64,000 bases of DNA from Pararhodobacter zhoushanensis (GTDB lineage: Bacteria; Pseudomonadota; Alphaproteobacteria; Rhodobacterales; Rhodobacteraceae), in contig NZ_REEZ01000009.1 of assembly GCF_003990445.1 (NCBI RefSeq), forward strand, positions 1-64,000, given 5' to 3'. Below the pieces are notes generated by a model. It saw only the letters and a program-made list of their open reading frames with translations, was not told where the DNA came from and did not search any database. The position numbers and the translations under genes were made by a program. Numbering within the stretch: the stretch's first letter is position 1; each line of letters starts with the position of its first letter. Below are positions 1 to 8,864 of this stretch, in pieces.

Positions 1-77
1 TGATCTCCTCGTTCTTGGAGACCAGCAGACGTCAGATCGTAGCTTCCGTCACTGTCCGATTTTTGGGGAGCAGCTCA
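1..77 (-). mobile_element. Probable terminal segment of an IS3-family insertion sequence (partial)
   Basis: Read on the minus strand, the segment begins TGAGCTGCTCCCC, a TG-starting end of the kind that bounds IS3-family elements. It runs to a good ribosome binding site (GAGGAG followed by ATCA) at the very window edge, as if a transposase start codon lay just outside. No transposase residues are in the window, so this rests only on the look of the end and the leader. The inference would fail if no transposase lies immediately to the left. Confidence 0.35.
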
Positions 78-467
78 GTCGGTCATGCGTAGCTGCAATC
101 TCTGTGCTCATCATGGTAGGCGCAGATTTTCAGCGACGCTATCAGGTTTAGGGTGGTCCGAGGATAGGTGCCGCAAGGTAGCGACCTTCCGCCCTGATTG
201 GTTCGCCTTCGGCGCGCGGTCCAGGGTTTCTCTCATTTCATCACCAGGACGTCCCCTTTTGAGTCGTCAGGGGTGCCAGCATGAACTCAGACTTTTGTTC
301 TCTCCAGCATGCGTCGCGCATTTCGTTCCTGCCGGCTCGCGAGAAAGCCCTTCGGTGCCTCCGGGCAATTCAATGATGTCTTCATTCCCAGAACTACTCC
401 CGGCCCGATATCCGTTGCACAAAATCCCTGTTTCAATCAGTCATGTTTTCAGGTGTCAGGGCCCATT
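78..467. other. Intergenic region with no recognisable gene
   Basis: This lies between the putative insertion-sequence end and the stop of the chemoreceptor gene. Short open frames exist on both strands, but none has a convincing ribosome binding site, codon pattern or recognisable protein. It may be a decayed gene remnant. I see no clear rho-independent terminator for the chemoreceptor gene here. Confidence 0.4.
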
Positions 468-2234
468 TTACGCGACGGCGCGGCGCGGAACGGGGATCAT
501 TTGATCACCGGCGCGCGACCGTGGTCCGCTATCCAGTTGGAACTTGCGCAAGAGATCTGCAAGATCAAGGGACTGCTGACGCAGCACGTGAATGGCGGCG
601 GTCGTTTCCTGCACCATTGCCGCGTTCTGCTGGGTAACGCTGTCGAGCTGACTGACCCCTACATTGATCTCGGTAACGCTATGCGCCTGATCGTCGGCCG
701 CTTGTGCCACAACCGACATCAGGCCTGCGATATCATCGACCTCGCTGGCGAATTCGGACAGGACGGCGCCAGACCGGCGGACAAGATCCACCCCATGGTT
801 TACCTGCTCGGTGCTGCCCGTGACCAGCTCTTTGATTTCGCGGGCTGCATCGGACGACCGCTGAGCGAGCGCGCGCACTTCTGTTGCAACCACGGCAAAG
901 CCGCGACCGGATTCGCCGGCGCGCGCCGCCTCAACCCCCGCGTTCAGGGCCAAGAGGTTTGTCTGGAACGAGATATCGTCAATCAAGGTGATGATCTGCG
1001 CGATCTGGGAGGATGTTTTTTCCAGCAAAGCCATGGCTTCAATAGCTTCGCGCACGATCGGTTCGCTGACCTGCGCCTTTTGCTGGGCGCCGCGGGCGAT
1101 TTCTTCGGCTTTGCGCGCGTTGGTTGCGGTTTCAGTGACGCGCGTGTTGATCTGCTGGATCGCGGCGGCGGTCTGTTCAAGGGTTGCGGCCTGTGTCTCG
1201 GTACGCTGGGACAGGTTGTCAGCCGACCCGGCCATCTCATCTGCACCTTGGCGCATTTCGCCGACCGAACTGATCACGTTGACAACCGTCTCATGCAAGG
1301 ACGCGACGGTTGCGTTGTAATCCGTCCGCAGCGCCTCGTACTGCGGGTCAAAGGGCGTCGTGATACTGTTGGTAAGATCCTGATTGGAGAGCGCGGTAAG
1401 CCCGTCACGCAGCGCAGAGACAACACGCATCTGCATCTCGCGGTCACGTTCGCGCGCGAGCTCTTCCTCATGCGCAATGCGCAATCCTTCGCGCAGATCC
1501 CCGATATGGCGGGCGAAGTCACCGATCTCATCGCCGCGGCCCAGTTCAGGTAGCGGTTGATGGTATTCGCCGCGCGCGATGTCGGCCAGAGACAGCCCCA
1601 AACGCTCCATGGGCTGAGCGATGGTTCGCCGGACGGCGAAGACCGACACCAGCATCATCACGGCCAGAATTGCGGCCGCCGTAGAATAGATCTGCCAGTC
1701 GTTGCTATGGGCACGCATTAACGCCTCTTGCGTGGACCAGACTGTGGCGACGGCGCCAACGTGATTATCGCCATTCGATCCTGAAAAGATGGGAACGGCG
1801 ACCGTCAAGGTTGCGTCGTCGCGCAGAGTCATCTGGATCTCTTCGGCCGCGGCGGCGAGTTGGGCAAGCTGGTCGAGCTGAGCCTGCGGCGCAGAACCCT
1901 CGGTCGAGAGAATGGCCCCTTCGGTGTTGGTGACCACGACGACCAGCAATTCACCGTTTTGCGCCTCCCGCATATCCGTCGCAAACGCTTGAATACTCGC
2001 AGAGTCCTGGAAGCGGATCGCATTGGCAACGCGAAAGGCAAAGCTGTTCACACTGGCTTCGGCGTTCTGTTCGAGATTGAGCATGCCCAGATGGTTGGTC
2101 GTCCGATAGCCGAACGCAAGATTCGCGGCGACGACTGTGAGGGTCGACAATGCGATCATCGCCGTGATCTTGATGAAGAGCGAAACACGCAGGTTACGGG
2201 CTCCAGCAAGCGAGATTTTAACAGATGAGCGCAT
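468..2234 (-). CDS. Methyl-accepting chemotaxis protein (transmembrane chemoreceptor)
   Basis: A 588-aa inner-membrane chemoreceptor that would signal through CheA/CheW. An N-terminal membrane segment lies around residues 15-40, followed by a periplasmic region of roughly 130 residues, a second membrane segment (AAAILAVMMLVSVFAV), and a HAMP linker (ending near LPELGRGDEIGDFARHI). The cytoplasmic coiled-coil signalling domain carries the conserved hairpin tip (FQTNLLALNAGVEAARAGE, then GRGFAVVATEVRALAQRS). There is no CheR-tethering pentapeptide at the C-terminus. The ATG start with GGGGG upstream is preferred over an in-frame GTG 30 bases earlier that overlaps the stop of the preceding gene. 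It is transcribed with the secreted sensor-domain gene upstream, which may share its ligand. The ligand is unknown. Confidence 0.93.
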   Translation of the reverse strand: MRSSVKISLAGARNLRVSLFIKITAMIALSTLTVVAANLAFGYRTTNHLGMLNLEQNAEASVNSFAFRVANAIRFQDSASIQAFATDMREAQNGELLVVVVTNTEGAILSTEGSAPQAQLDQLAQLAAAAEEIQMTLRDDATLTVAVPIFSGSNGDNHVGAVATVWSTQEALMRAHSNDWQIYSTAAAILAVMMLVSVFAVRRTIAQPMERLGLSLADIARGEYHQPLPELGRGDEIGDFARHIGDLREGLRIAHEEELARERDREMQMRVVSALRDGLTALSNQDLTNSITTPFDPQYEALRTDYNATVASLHETVVNVISSVGEMRQGADEMAGSADNLSQRTETQAATLEQTAAAIQQINTRVTETATNARKAEEIARGAQQKAQVSEPIVREAIEAMALLEKTSSQIAQIITLIDDISFQTNLLALNAGVEAARAGESGRGFAVVATEVRALAQRSSDAAREIKELVTGSTEQVNHGVDLVRRSGAVLSEFASEVDDIAGLMSVVAQAADDQAHSVTEINVGVSQLDSVTQQNAAMVQETTAAIHVLRQQSLDLADLLRKFQLDSGPRSRAGDQMIPVPRRAVA

Positions 2235-2260
2235 TACGCGACCCCCAAGTTCAGTGATGA

Positions 2261-2830
2261 TCACATCAGAAGTTCAGCATCGACGCCGACGGTCATCGCG
2301 CCGACCAGCTCACCGTTTGCAGGATCGACCACGCTGAAGGAAATCTGGCCCTGATAGTGGCCGGTGGATTCATCCAGCTCGATGTCGCTGAAGTGGACGG
2401 CGTCCGGGCCAATCTGAAACGTGGCGGAATATTTGTCCTCATCGCCCTGCCAATAGTCAGAGGTGATCGATGTGACGGCGACATTGAGCCCGATCGCGTC
2501 CATCAGGATGACTTCCGTAATCCGGCTGCGCGACGCTTCGACCTGCTGTCGCAGGAAATCGGCGGCGGCGTTGTTCAGCACGGGGTCGACGGTGGGCATG
2601 GAGGCATGGCCCACCTCACTTTGCCAGTCCCGGTCAAGCGCCGCGACCTGATCCGCAGAATAGGTGCTGGTCATCGCGTTCTGGGCGCGCAGTGCAGCGA
2701 TGATCACCGGGTCTTGCGTCCAGAGTTGCAGATGTTCCTGATAATACGCTTGCATCGCTTGGCTTAGATCCTGTGCCGCTGCGGGCAGCGCCCAGGTGGC
2801 CGCGCAAAGGGCGAGTGCGATATGTTTCAT
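2261..2830 (-). CDS. Secreted PDC/cache-like sensor-domain protein
   Basis: A 189-aa protein with a clear Sec signal peptide (MKHIALALCAATWALPAAAQ) and no other membrane segment, so it should be periplasmic. The mature part ends in strands typical of PDC/cache ligand-binding folds (YQGQISFSVVDPANGELVGA, then MTVGVDAELL), where a chemoreceptor ectodomain would normally pass into the membrane. It lies 26 bases upstream of the chemoreceptor gene in the same direction. I infer that it is a detached sensor or ligand-binding partner of that receptor. The start at the signal-peptide methionine is chosen over an upstream one that adds six residues. The fold call rests on pattern recognition only. Confidence 0.75.
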   Translation of the reverse strand: MKHIALALCAATWALPAAAQDLSQAMQAYYQEHLQLWTQDPVIIAALRAQNAMTSTYSADQVAALDRDWQSEVGHASMPTVDPVLNNAAADFLRQQVEASRSRITEVILMDAIGLNVAVTSITSDYWQGDEDKYSATFQIGPDAVHFSDIELDESTGHYQGQISFSVVDPANGELVGAMTVGVDAELLM

Positions 2831-2848
2831 GCCAGTGGTTCCTTCCAC

Positions 2849-3268
2849 GCAACGCCCCGCGATCCGGAGCGATTCGCAGCCTAGGACCGAACACTTGCCG
2901 AGCCGTTAATTCGCACCATCCTTGTGAAGGGAACGCCGCGCGCCACCGCGCTGGCGCAAGGCGATTGCGGGAGAACAAAAGGGTTAATGGTCAAAGCGGC
3001 ATCGCAGCGGAATCGCCCCCGGACATTGGCGCGATTGTCCTTTGATCCGGCAACAATCGCGAAATTGCGCTGGCCCTTTCACCGTGGTCCGATACGCTCT
3101 AACTGCCCGTAATACAGGCGCATTATGACCATTAATAAATCAAATCGACGATATTCCGCCCAATATTTACGCATTACTCGGCCATTTCGCACGAGAAATC
3201 GCCGCAATGACTAACCATTGCCGCCGACGAAGGATCGTCTAAGGTTATGGCCAAAGGGGACACCGAAC
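2849..3268. promoter_or_regulatory. Divergent intergenic region
   Basis: A 420-bp gap between the leftward chemotaxis pair and the rightward ATP-grasp operon. It becomes clearly AT-richer from about 3120 to 3175 (for example ATTAATAAATCAAAT), as expected for promoters. AAAGGGGA at 3253-3260 serves as ribosome binding site for the first rightward gene. I cannot assign -35/-10 elements with confidence and see no RNA gene. Confidence 0.5.
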
Positions 3269-4681
3269 ATGACAGCCTACTTCAATGAGATGGTGAACCA
3301 GGGAACGGTTCGTCTGCCCTATGCGCAGTTGCAGAACTGGGTCGACCAGATGCCGGCAGACCTGCGCAATTTGAAACAAGCCGAGGCCGAAGCGCTGTTT
3401 CGAAGGATCGGCATCACCTTCGCGGTCTATGGCGAGGGCGGCGATCCTGACCGTTTGATCCCCTTCGACATGTTCCCGCGCGTCTTCAGCGGGCAGGAAT
3501 GGTCGCGGCTGGAACGCGGCATCAAACAGCGCGCCCGTGCCCTGAACGCCTTTCTGGCGGATGTCTATGACCGGGGCGAAATCGTGCGCGCCGGGCGCAT
3601 TCCCGCAAAGCTGGTCTATCTGAACGAGGCTTATGAGAAGGCCGTGGCGGGGATCCGTCCGCCCAAGGGCGTCTACAGCCATATCGTCGGCATTGATCTG
3701 GTGCGCACCGGGCCGGATGACTTCTTCGTTCTGGAAGACAACTGCCGCACGCCGTCGGGCGTCAGCTACATGCTGGAAAACCGCGAGATCATGATGCGGA
3801 TGTTCCCCGACCTGTTCGTGGAGAACCGCATTCAGCCAGTCGAGGCCTATCCCGAACTGCTGCGCCGCACGCTGGCCTCGGTCGCGCCGCTGCGCTGCCC
3901 CGATGAGCCGAATGTGGTGATCCTGACGCCGGGACATTTCAACTCGGCCTATTACGAGCACAGCTTTCTGGCCGACATGATGGGCGTCGAACTGGTCGAG
4001 GGGCAGGATCTGTTCGTCGAGGGCGACTACGTCTGGATGCGCACCACAGAGGGTCCGCGCAGGGTGGATGTGATCTATCGTCGTCTGGATGATGCCTTTC
4101 TGGACCCGCTGTGCTTCCGCCCGGATTCGATGCTGGGCGTGCCGGGGCTGATGGATGTCTACCGCTCGGGCGGCGTGTCGATCTGCTCGGCCCCGGGGGC
4201 CGGGGTTGCGGATGACAAGGCGGTCTATACGTTTGTGCCCGAAATGGTGCGCTTTTATCTGGGTGAAGAGCCGATCCTGCAGAACGTGCCGACCTGGCAA
4301 TGCGCCAAGGACGACGAATGCAAATACGTGCTCGAAAACCTTGGGGATCTGGTGATCAAGGAGGTCCATGGTTCGGGCGGCTACGGTATGCTGGTCGGGC
4401 CGAAATCGACCAAGGAACAGATCGAGGTCTTCCGCCACAAGATCATCGAAGACCCCGACAACTATATCGCGCAACCGACGCTGGCGCTGTCCACGGTCCC
4501 GTCCTTTGTTGAGGAAGGCGTCGCCCCAAGGCACGTCGATCTGAGGCCCTATTGTCTGGTCGGTGAGCGGATCGAACTGGTGCCGGGCGGTCTGACCCGT
4601 GTCGCGCTGCGCGAAGGCTCGCTGGTGGTGAACTCGTCGCAGGGCGGCGGGGTCAAGGACACCTGGGTGCTGGCGGAATGA
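3269..4681 (+). CDS. Circularly permuted type 2 ATP-grasp protein
   Basis: A 470-aa member of the circularly permuted ATP-grasp (DUF404/DUF407) family, thought to form amide or peptide-like bonds using ATP. Visible family blocks are VLEDNCRTPSGVSYMLENRE, the glycine-rich VIKEVHGSGGYGMLVGP nucleotide-binding loop, RHVDLRPYCL, and the terminal VNSSQGGGVKDTWVL. It is cytosolic, with no signal peptide. The ATG start is fixed by AAAGGGGA eight bases upstream. It is the first gene of a tight four-gene operon with alpha-E, transglutaminase-like and Anbu genes, an arrangement seen in many bacteria and proposed to make and cleave a peptide tag or peptide metabolite. The substrate is unknown. Confidence 0.93.
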   Translation: MTAYFNEMVNQGTVRLPYAQLQNWVDQMPADLRNLKQAEAEALFRRIGITFAVYGEGGDPDRLIPFDMFPRVFSGQEWSRLERGIKQRARALNAFLADVYDRGEIVRAGRIPAKLVYLNEAYEKAVAGIRPPKGVYSHIVGIDLVRTGPDDFFVLEDNCRTPSGVSYMLENREIMMRMFPDLFVENRIQPVEAYPELLRRTLASVAPLRCPDEPNVVILTPGHFNSAYYEHSFLADMMGVELVEGQDLFVEGDYVWMRTTEGPRRVDVIYRRLDDAFLDPLCFRPDSMLGVPGLMDVYRSGGVSICSAPGAGVADDKAVYTFVPEMVRFYLGEEPILQNVPTWQCAKDDECKYVLENLGDLVIKEVHGSGGYGMLVGPKSTKEQIEVFRHKIIEDPDNYIAQPTLALSTVPSFVEEGVAPRHVDLRPYCLVGERIELVPGGLTRVALREGSLVVNSSQGGGVKDTWVLAE

Positions 4682-4697
4682 GCGGGGGAATGAACGC

Positions 4698-5651
4698 ATG
4701 CTGAGCAGAACCGCTGACAATCTTTTCTGGCTGGCCCGCTACATGGAGCGCGCCGAAACCGCCGCCCGTCTGCTGGAAGTGGGCGCGCGCATCGCGATGC
4801 TGCCCAACTCGGAACAAGGGTATCGCAACGAATGGGAAGCCCTGCTGCACGCCGGTGGCACCGCTGATGCCTTCAAGGCGAAATACGGTGACCCGGTGCA
4901 GCGCAACATCGAGAGCCACCTGTTCTTTGACCACGAGAACCCCTCGTCGGTTGCCTCCTGCATCGTGGCGGCACGGGAAAACGGGCGCATCGTGCGCACC
5001 GCACTGACCACGCAGGTCTGGGACGCGCTGAACACCGCGTTTCAGGAACTGCGGCAGATCGAGCGCGAAGCACGCTCAGAACAGTCATTGAGCCGTCTGA
5101 CCGAATGGACGCGCCGCCATTGCGCGCAGGTACGCGGGGCGATCGAAACGACGCTGCTGCGCAACGATGGCTGGGATTTCCTCAACATCGGGTATTATCT
5201 GGAACGGGCGGATTCCACCGCGCGCCTGCTCGACGTGAAGTATTACGTCCTGCTGCCCAGTGTGGGTTTCATCGGCTCGGGTCTGGACAATTACCAGTGG
5301 CGCACCCTCTTGCGCGCCATGTCGCTGAACCGGGCTTTCCACTGGGCGTATGGCGGTGAAGTGACCGCCGCCAAGATCGCCCATTTTCTGATCCTGAACC
5401 CGCAGACGCCGCGTGGCCTGATCACTTGCGTCGAGGAGCTGAACAAGCATCTCGACCGCCTCGCCCGCGCTTACCGCCGCTCGACCCCGGCGCAGACGGC
5501 GGCGCGCAACATGCTGGCGCGCATCTCGGAAACCAATACCGAAATCATCTTTGACGAGGGACTGCACGAGTTCCTGACCCGCTTTATCGGCGAGGCCGGG
5601 GATCTGGCACTGAAGGTCCATGAGTCGTATCTGAGCGGGGACACGCGATGA
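4698..5651 (+). CDS. Alpha-E domain protein (DUF403)
   Basis: A 317-aa, mostly helical protein beginning MLSRTADNLFWLARYMERAE, the typical N-terminus of the alpha-E family. Family-like blocks include LNIGYYLERADSTARLLDVKYY and MSLNRAFHWAYGGEVTAAKIA. No catalytic motif is known. It almost always sits beside a circularly permuted ATP-grasp gene, so a partner or carrier role is inferred. It starts 16 bases after the ATP-grasp gene, behind a GGGGGAA ribosome binding site, and its stop overlaps the next start (ATGA), which indicates translational coupling. Confidence 0.93.
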   Translation: MLSRTADNLFWLARYMERAETAARLLEVGARIAMLPNSEQGYRNEWEALLHAGGTADAFKAKYGDPVQRNIESHLFFDHENPSSVASCIVAARENGRIVRTALTTQVWDALNTAFQELRQIEREARSEQSLSRLTEWTRRHCAQVRGAIETTLLRNDGWDFLNIGYYLERADSTARLLDVKYYVLLPSVGFIGSGLDNYQWRTLLRAMSLNRAFHWAYGGEVTAAKIAHFLILNPQTPRGLITCVEELNKHLDRLARAYRRSTPAQTAARNMLARISETNTEIIFDEGLHEFLTRFIGEAGDLALKVHESYLSGDTR

Positions 5652-6454
5652 GATTGCTCGTAAACCACGTCACCACCTATCTCTATGATCAGCCGGTCCG
5701 CGCCGTGGTGCAAAGTCATCGGCTGCGGCCAACGATCTGTCAGAACCAGATCGAGAACGCCTGGAAGGTCGAAGTCAGCGATGGCCTGCGCGGCGGGTGT
5801 TTTCGCGATGGGGCCGGCGACGAGATTCAGGCCTGGACGGTTCTGGGCCCCGTTGATCAGATCACTGTCACGGTCACCGGCGACATCACCACCACCGACC
5901 AGTCCGGCATTCTGCGCGGCCAGCGCGAGATGATCCCGCCGGTCGCGTGGCTGGGCGACACCTTTGCCACCAGCCCCGACGCTGCCCTGCGCGATCTGGC
6001 CCAGACAGCCAGCGGCAGCAGTCCGCTGGCCTTGGCGCATGATCTGTCGCGCGTGGTGTCCGAGGCGATCGCCTATACCCCCGGCTCGACCAGTTCCGCG
6101 ACCACCGCAGCCGAGGCTTTGGCGCTGGGCACGGGCGTGTGTCAAGATCAGGCGCATGCGCTGATTACCTGCGCCCGCGTGCGTGATCTGCCGGCGCGCT
6201 ATGTGTCGGGGTATCTGTTCACCGATGCCAAGGGCGAAAGCCACGAAGCGGCGCATGCCTGGGCCGAGATCTGGGTAGAAAGCCTTGGCTGGGTCGGCTT
6301 CGATCCGGCCAATGAATGCTGCCCCGATGAGCGGTATATCAGGCTGGGCAGCGGCAGCGACGCGGTTTCCGCTGCGCCGATCCGGGGCATCGCCCGCGGT
6401 CCGGGCACCGAGACGATGGAGATCGCCGTTGCGATTGCACAAGCGCAGCAGTAA
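5648..6454 (+). CDS. Transglutaminase-like cysteine protease family protein
   Basis: A 268-aa protein with a bacterial transglutaminase-like N-terminal domain (from MRLLVNHVTTYLYDQPV) and a catalytic core. The likely triad is Cys165 (GTGVCQDQAHA), His203 (EAAHAWAEIWV) and Asp219 (WVGFDPAN). There is no signal peptide, so it is cytosolic. It could hydrolyse or transfer amide bonds made by the ATP-grasp enzyme. The start overlaps the stop of the alpha-E gene by four bases. An 8-bp GC hairpin separates it from the downstream Anbu gene. Confidence 0.93.
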   Translation: MRLLVNHVTTYLYDQPVRAVVQSHRLRPTICQNQIENAWKVEVSDGLRGGCFRDGAGDEIQAWTVLGPVDQITVTVTGDITTTDQSGILRGQREMIPPVAWLGDTFATSPDAALRDLAQTASGSSPLALAHDLSRVVSEAIAYTPGSTSSATTAAEALALGTGVCQDQAHALITCARVRDLPARYVSGYLFTDAKGESHEAAHAWAEIWVESLGWVGFDPANECCPDERYIRLGSGSDAVSAAPIRGIARGPGTETMEIAVAIAQAQQ

Positions 6455-6464
6455 GCACGGCTGA

Positions 6465-6484
6465 CCGCCCCCGTCTGGGGGCGG
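6465..6484 (+). promoter_or_regulatory. Intra-operon GC hairpin
   Basis: A perfect 8-bp inverted repeat (CCGCCCCC, loop GTCT, GGGGGCGG) lies between the transglutaminase-like stop and the Anbu ribosome binding site. There is no T tract after it, so it is more likely an attenuator or mRNA-stability element than a full terminator. Confidence 0.5.
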
Positions 6485-6514
6485 ACTCTCGTCTAGAAGG
6501 AACGCGTCGGACAC

Positions 6515-7240
6515 ATGACGTATTGCGTCGGATTGCTGCTCAAGGCTGGCATGGTTCTGCTGTCGGACACGCGCACGAACGCGGGTCTCGACAATATCGC
6601 GACCTACCGCAAGATGTTCGTGTTCGAAGAACCGGGCGAGCGCTGCATCACAGTGTTGACCGCTGGAAGCCTGTCGGTCACGCAAACCACAATCGCCCGT
6701 CTACGCGAAGCGATCGAGCATCCCGATACCGCCGAGGATGCCTCGATCATGGCCGCGCATACGATGCTGGACGTGGCCGAGATCGTTGGCGCGACGCTGG
6801 CCTCGGTCCGGCACGACATCAATTCCAAGATGGAGATGAGCAAGGTCTCGACCGCCGCGTCAATGATCCTGGCCGGGCAGCGCAAGGGCGGCGCGATGCG
6901 CATGTTCCTGATCTATCCCGAAGGCAACTTCATCGAAGCGACCGAAGACACGCCCTATCTGCAGATCGGCGAGCATAAATACGGCAAGCCGATTCTGGAC
7001 CGCGTCGTGACCCCCGACACCACACTGGAAGACGCGCGCAAGGCGGTGCTCTTGTCGATGGATTCGACGCTGCGCTCGAACCTGTCCGTTGGCATGCCGC
7101 TCGACTTCGCTGTGATCGCCAAGGACGCATGCCGGATCAGTGCCCAGCAGCGGATCGAGCCGAATGACGAGGATTTCCGCGCCATGTCGCAGGCCTGGTC
7201 CAACGCCTTGCGTGACGGGTTCCTGAAGATCACCATCTGA
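6515..7240 (+). CDS. Anbu-type proteasome-like N-terminal nucleophile hydrolase
   Basis: A 241-aa homologue of the bacterial 'ancestral beta subunit' (Anbu), related to HslV and 20S proteasome beta subunits. After Met removal the N-terminus is Thr1 (TYCVGLLLKAG). Asp17 (LLSDTRTNAG) and Lys32 (ATYRKM) complete the usual Ntn catalytic set, numbering from Thr1. It should self-assemble in the cytosol; no unfoldase gene is adjacent. Its place as last gene of the ATP-grasp/alpha-E/transglutaminase operon is characteristic of the family. AGAAGGAA provides the ribosome binding site. The physiological substrate is not established. Confidence 0.93.
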   Translation: MTYCVGLLLKAGMVLLSDTRTNAGLDNIATYRKMFVFEEPGERCITVLTAGSLSVTQTTIARLREAIEHPDTAEDASIMAAHTMLDVAEIVGATLASVRHDINSKMEMSKVSTAASMILAGQRKGGAMRMFLIYPEGNFIEATEDTPYLQIGEHKYGKPILDRVVTPDTTLEDARKAVLLSMDSTLRSNLSVGMPLDFAVIAKDACRISAQQRIEPNDEDFRAMSQAWSNALRDGFLKITI

Positions 7241-7365
7241 GGCCTGCCTGCCGAACGCTCAATCCGTGTGCGGGGGGCGCTCCTGACCCCTGCCGTGTCG
7301 GAGATGGCATTGCCCTGCCCCATCTGCCCCGCCTAGGATGCTGAAAACCGATCAGCGAGGGCGCC

Positions 7366-8784
7366 ATGCAGACCGAGCGTTTCTATATCAACGGAGAGTG
7401 GGTTGCCCCCTTGGGCGCGGGCCGGATGCCGATTGAAAACCCGGCGACTGAAGAGATCCTTGGACACTTGGCGCTCGGCTCGACCGCCGACGCTGACGCC
7501 GCCGTCGCCGCCGCCCGCGCCGCCTTCCCCGCCTGGACCTTCACCCCTGTGTCTGAGCGGATCGCGGTCGTTGCGCGCCTGCTCGACGCCTATAACGCGC
7601 GCTATGAAGAGGTCGCGCTGGCCATGTCGCTGGAGATGGGCGCGCCGATCACCTGGGCGCGCGAGGCGCAGGCCTGGGCCGGTCAGGTCCATCTGGAAAG
7701 CACGCTGAAAGCGGCCGAGAGCTTCCCGTGGGAAGAGATGCGCGGCAGCACGCGGATCGTGCACGAAGGCATCGGCGTCTGCGCGCTGATCACGCCGTGG
7801 AACTGGCCGATGAACCAGATCGTGTGCAAGGTGGCGCCCGCGCTGATCGCCGGGTGCACGATGGTGCTGAAACCCTCGGAAATCGCGCCGTTGTCTGCGC
7901 TGCTGTTCGCCGAGCTCTGCCACGAGGCGTGCGTTCCGACCGGGGTTTTCAACCTGATCAACGGCTTGGGCACCGATGTTGGCGCGCATCTGTCAGCGCA
8001 TCCGGATGTGGACATGGTCAGCTTTACCGGCTCGACCCGCGCGGGCACCGCCGTTGCCGCCGCCGCCGCCCCCACCGTCAAGCGCGTGGCGCAAGAGTTG
8101 GGCGGCAAGTCCCCCAACATCATCCTGCCGCATGACAATTTCGACGCCGCCGTGAAAGCCGGGGCCGAGGCTGTCTTTGCCAACACCGGCCAAAGCTGCG
8201 ACGCGCCGACGCGCATGCTGGTCCCGCGTGATCTGCACGACCGCGCCGCCGCCGTGGCGGCCGAGGCAGCTGCCGAGGTCATCACCGGCGATCCGGGCGA
8301 TGAGGGCACCACTATGGGGCCGCTGGTCTCGCAGCAGCACTGGGACAAGGTCCAGCGGCTCATTCAGGCGGGGATCGACGAAGGCGCGCAGCTCGCCGCG
8401 GGCGGAACGGGCCGCCCGGAAACCCAGAACCGCGGCTGGTTCGTGCGCCCGACGGTCTTTGCCGGGGTCACCAATGAAATGAGCATCGCGCAAGAGGAAA
8501 TCTTCGGCCCGGTGCTGTCGATCCTGCCCTATGACGACCTCGACCACGCCGTGACCATGGCCAACGACACGCCTTATGGCCTTGCGGCTTATATCTCAGG
8601 CCCACAGGAACCCGCGCGTGCACTGGCGCGTTTGCTCAGGGCTGGCACCGTGAACCTCAACGGGCCTGACTGGGACACCTTTGCCCCCTTTGGCGGGTAC
8701 AAACAGTCGGGCAATGGCCGCGAATACGCCGATTGGGGTATCCGCGACTTTTGTGAGGTGAAAGGCATCGTCGGCTGGGAATGA
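7366..8784 (+). CDS. NAD(P)-dependent aldehyde dehydrogenase family protein
   Basis: A 472-aa cytosolic aldehyde dehydrogenase of normal family length. Catalytic residues are all visible: Asn146 (TPWNWPMNQ), Glu245 ([11 protein letters not shown]) and nucleophile Cys278 ([12 protein letters not shown]). The cofactor loop FTGSTRAG and the C-terminal [12 protein letters not shown] are also present. Substrate specificity cannot be read from the sequence, and neighbours (Anbu upstream, pgk downstream) give no strong clue. An AGGG ribosome binding site precedes the ATG. It appears to be its own unit or to read into pgk. Confidence 0.93.
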   Translation: MQTERFYINGEWVAPLGAGRMPIENPATEEILGHLALGSTADADAAVAAARAAFPAWTFTPVSERIAVVARLLDAYNARYEEVALAMSLEMGAPITWAREAQAWAGQVHLESTLKAAESFPWEEMRGSTRIVHEGIGVCALITPWNWPMNQIVCKVAPALIAGCTMVLKPSEIAPLSALLFAELCHEACVPTGVFNLINGLGTDVGAHLSAHPDVDMVSFTGSTRAGTAVAAAAAPTVKRVAQELGGKSPNIILPHDNFDAAVKAGAEAVFANTGQSCDAPTRMLVPRDLHDRAAAVAAEAAAEVITGDPGDEGTTMGPLVSQQHWDKVQRLIQAGIDEGAQLAAGGTGRPETQNRGWFVRPTVFAGVTNEMSIAQEEIFGPVLSILPYDDLDHAVTMANDTPYGLAAYISGPQEPARALARLLRAGTVNLNGPDWDTFAPFGGYKQSGNGREYADWGIRDFCEVKGIVGWE

Positions 8785-8864
8785 CCCTGCCGGTGCCTCT
8801 GCCTGCGGTTGACGATAACGCGCGGCGCGGGCATCACTCAGGGGTACAGGCAAAGGAGCAGATC

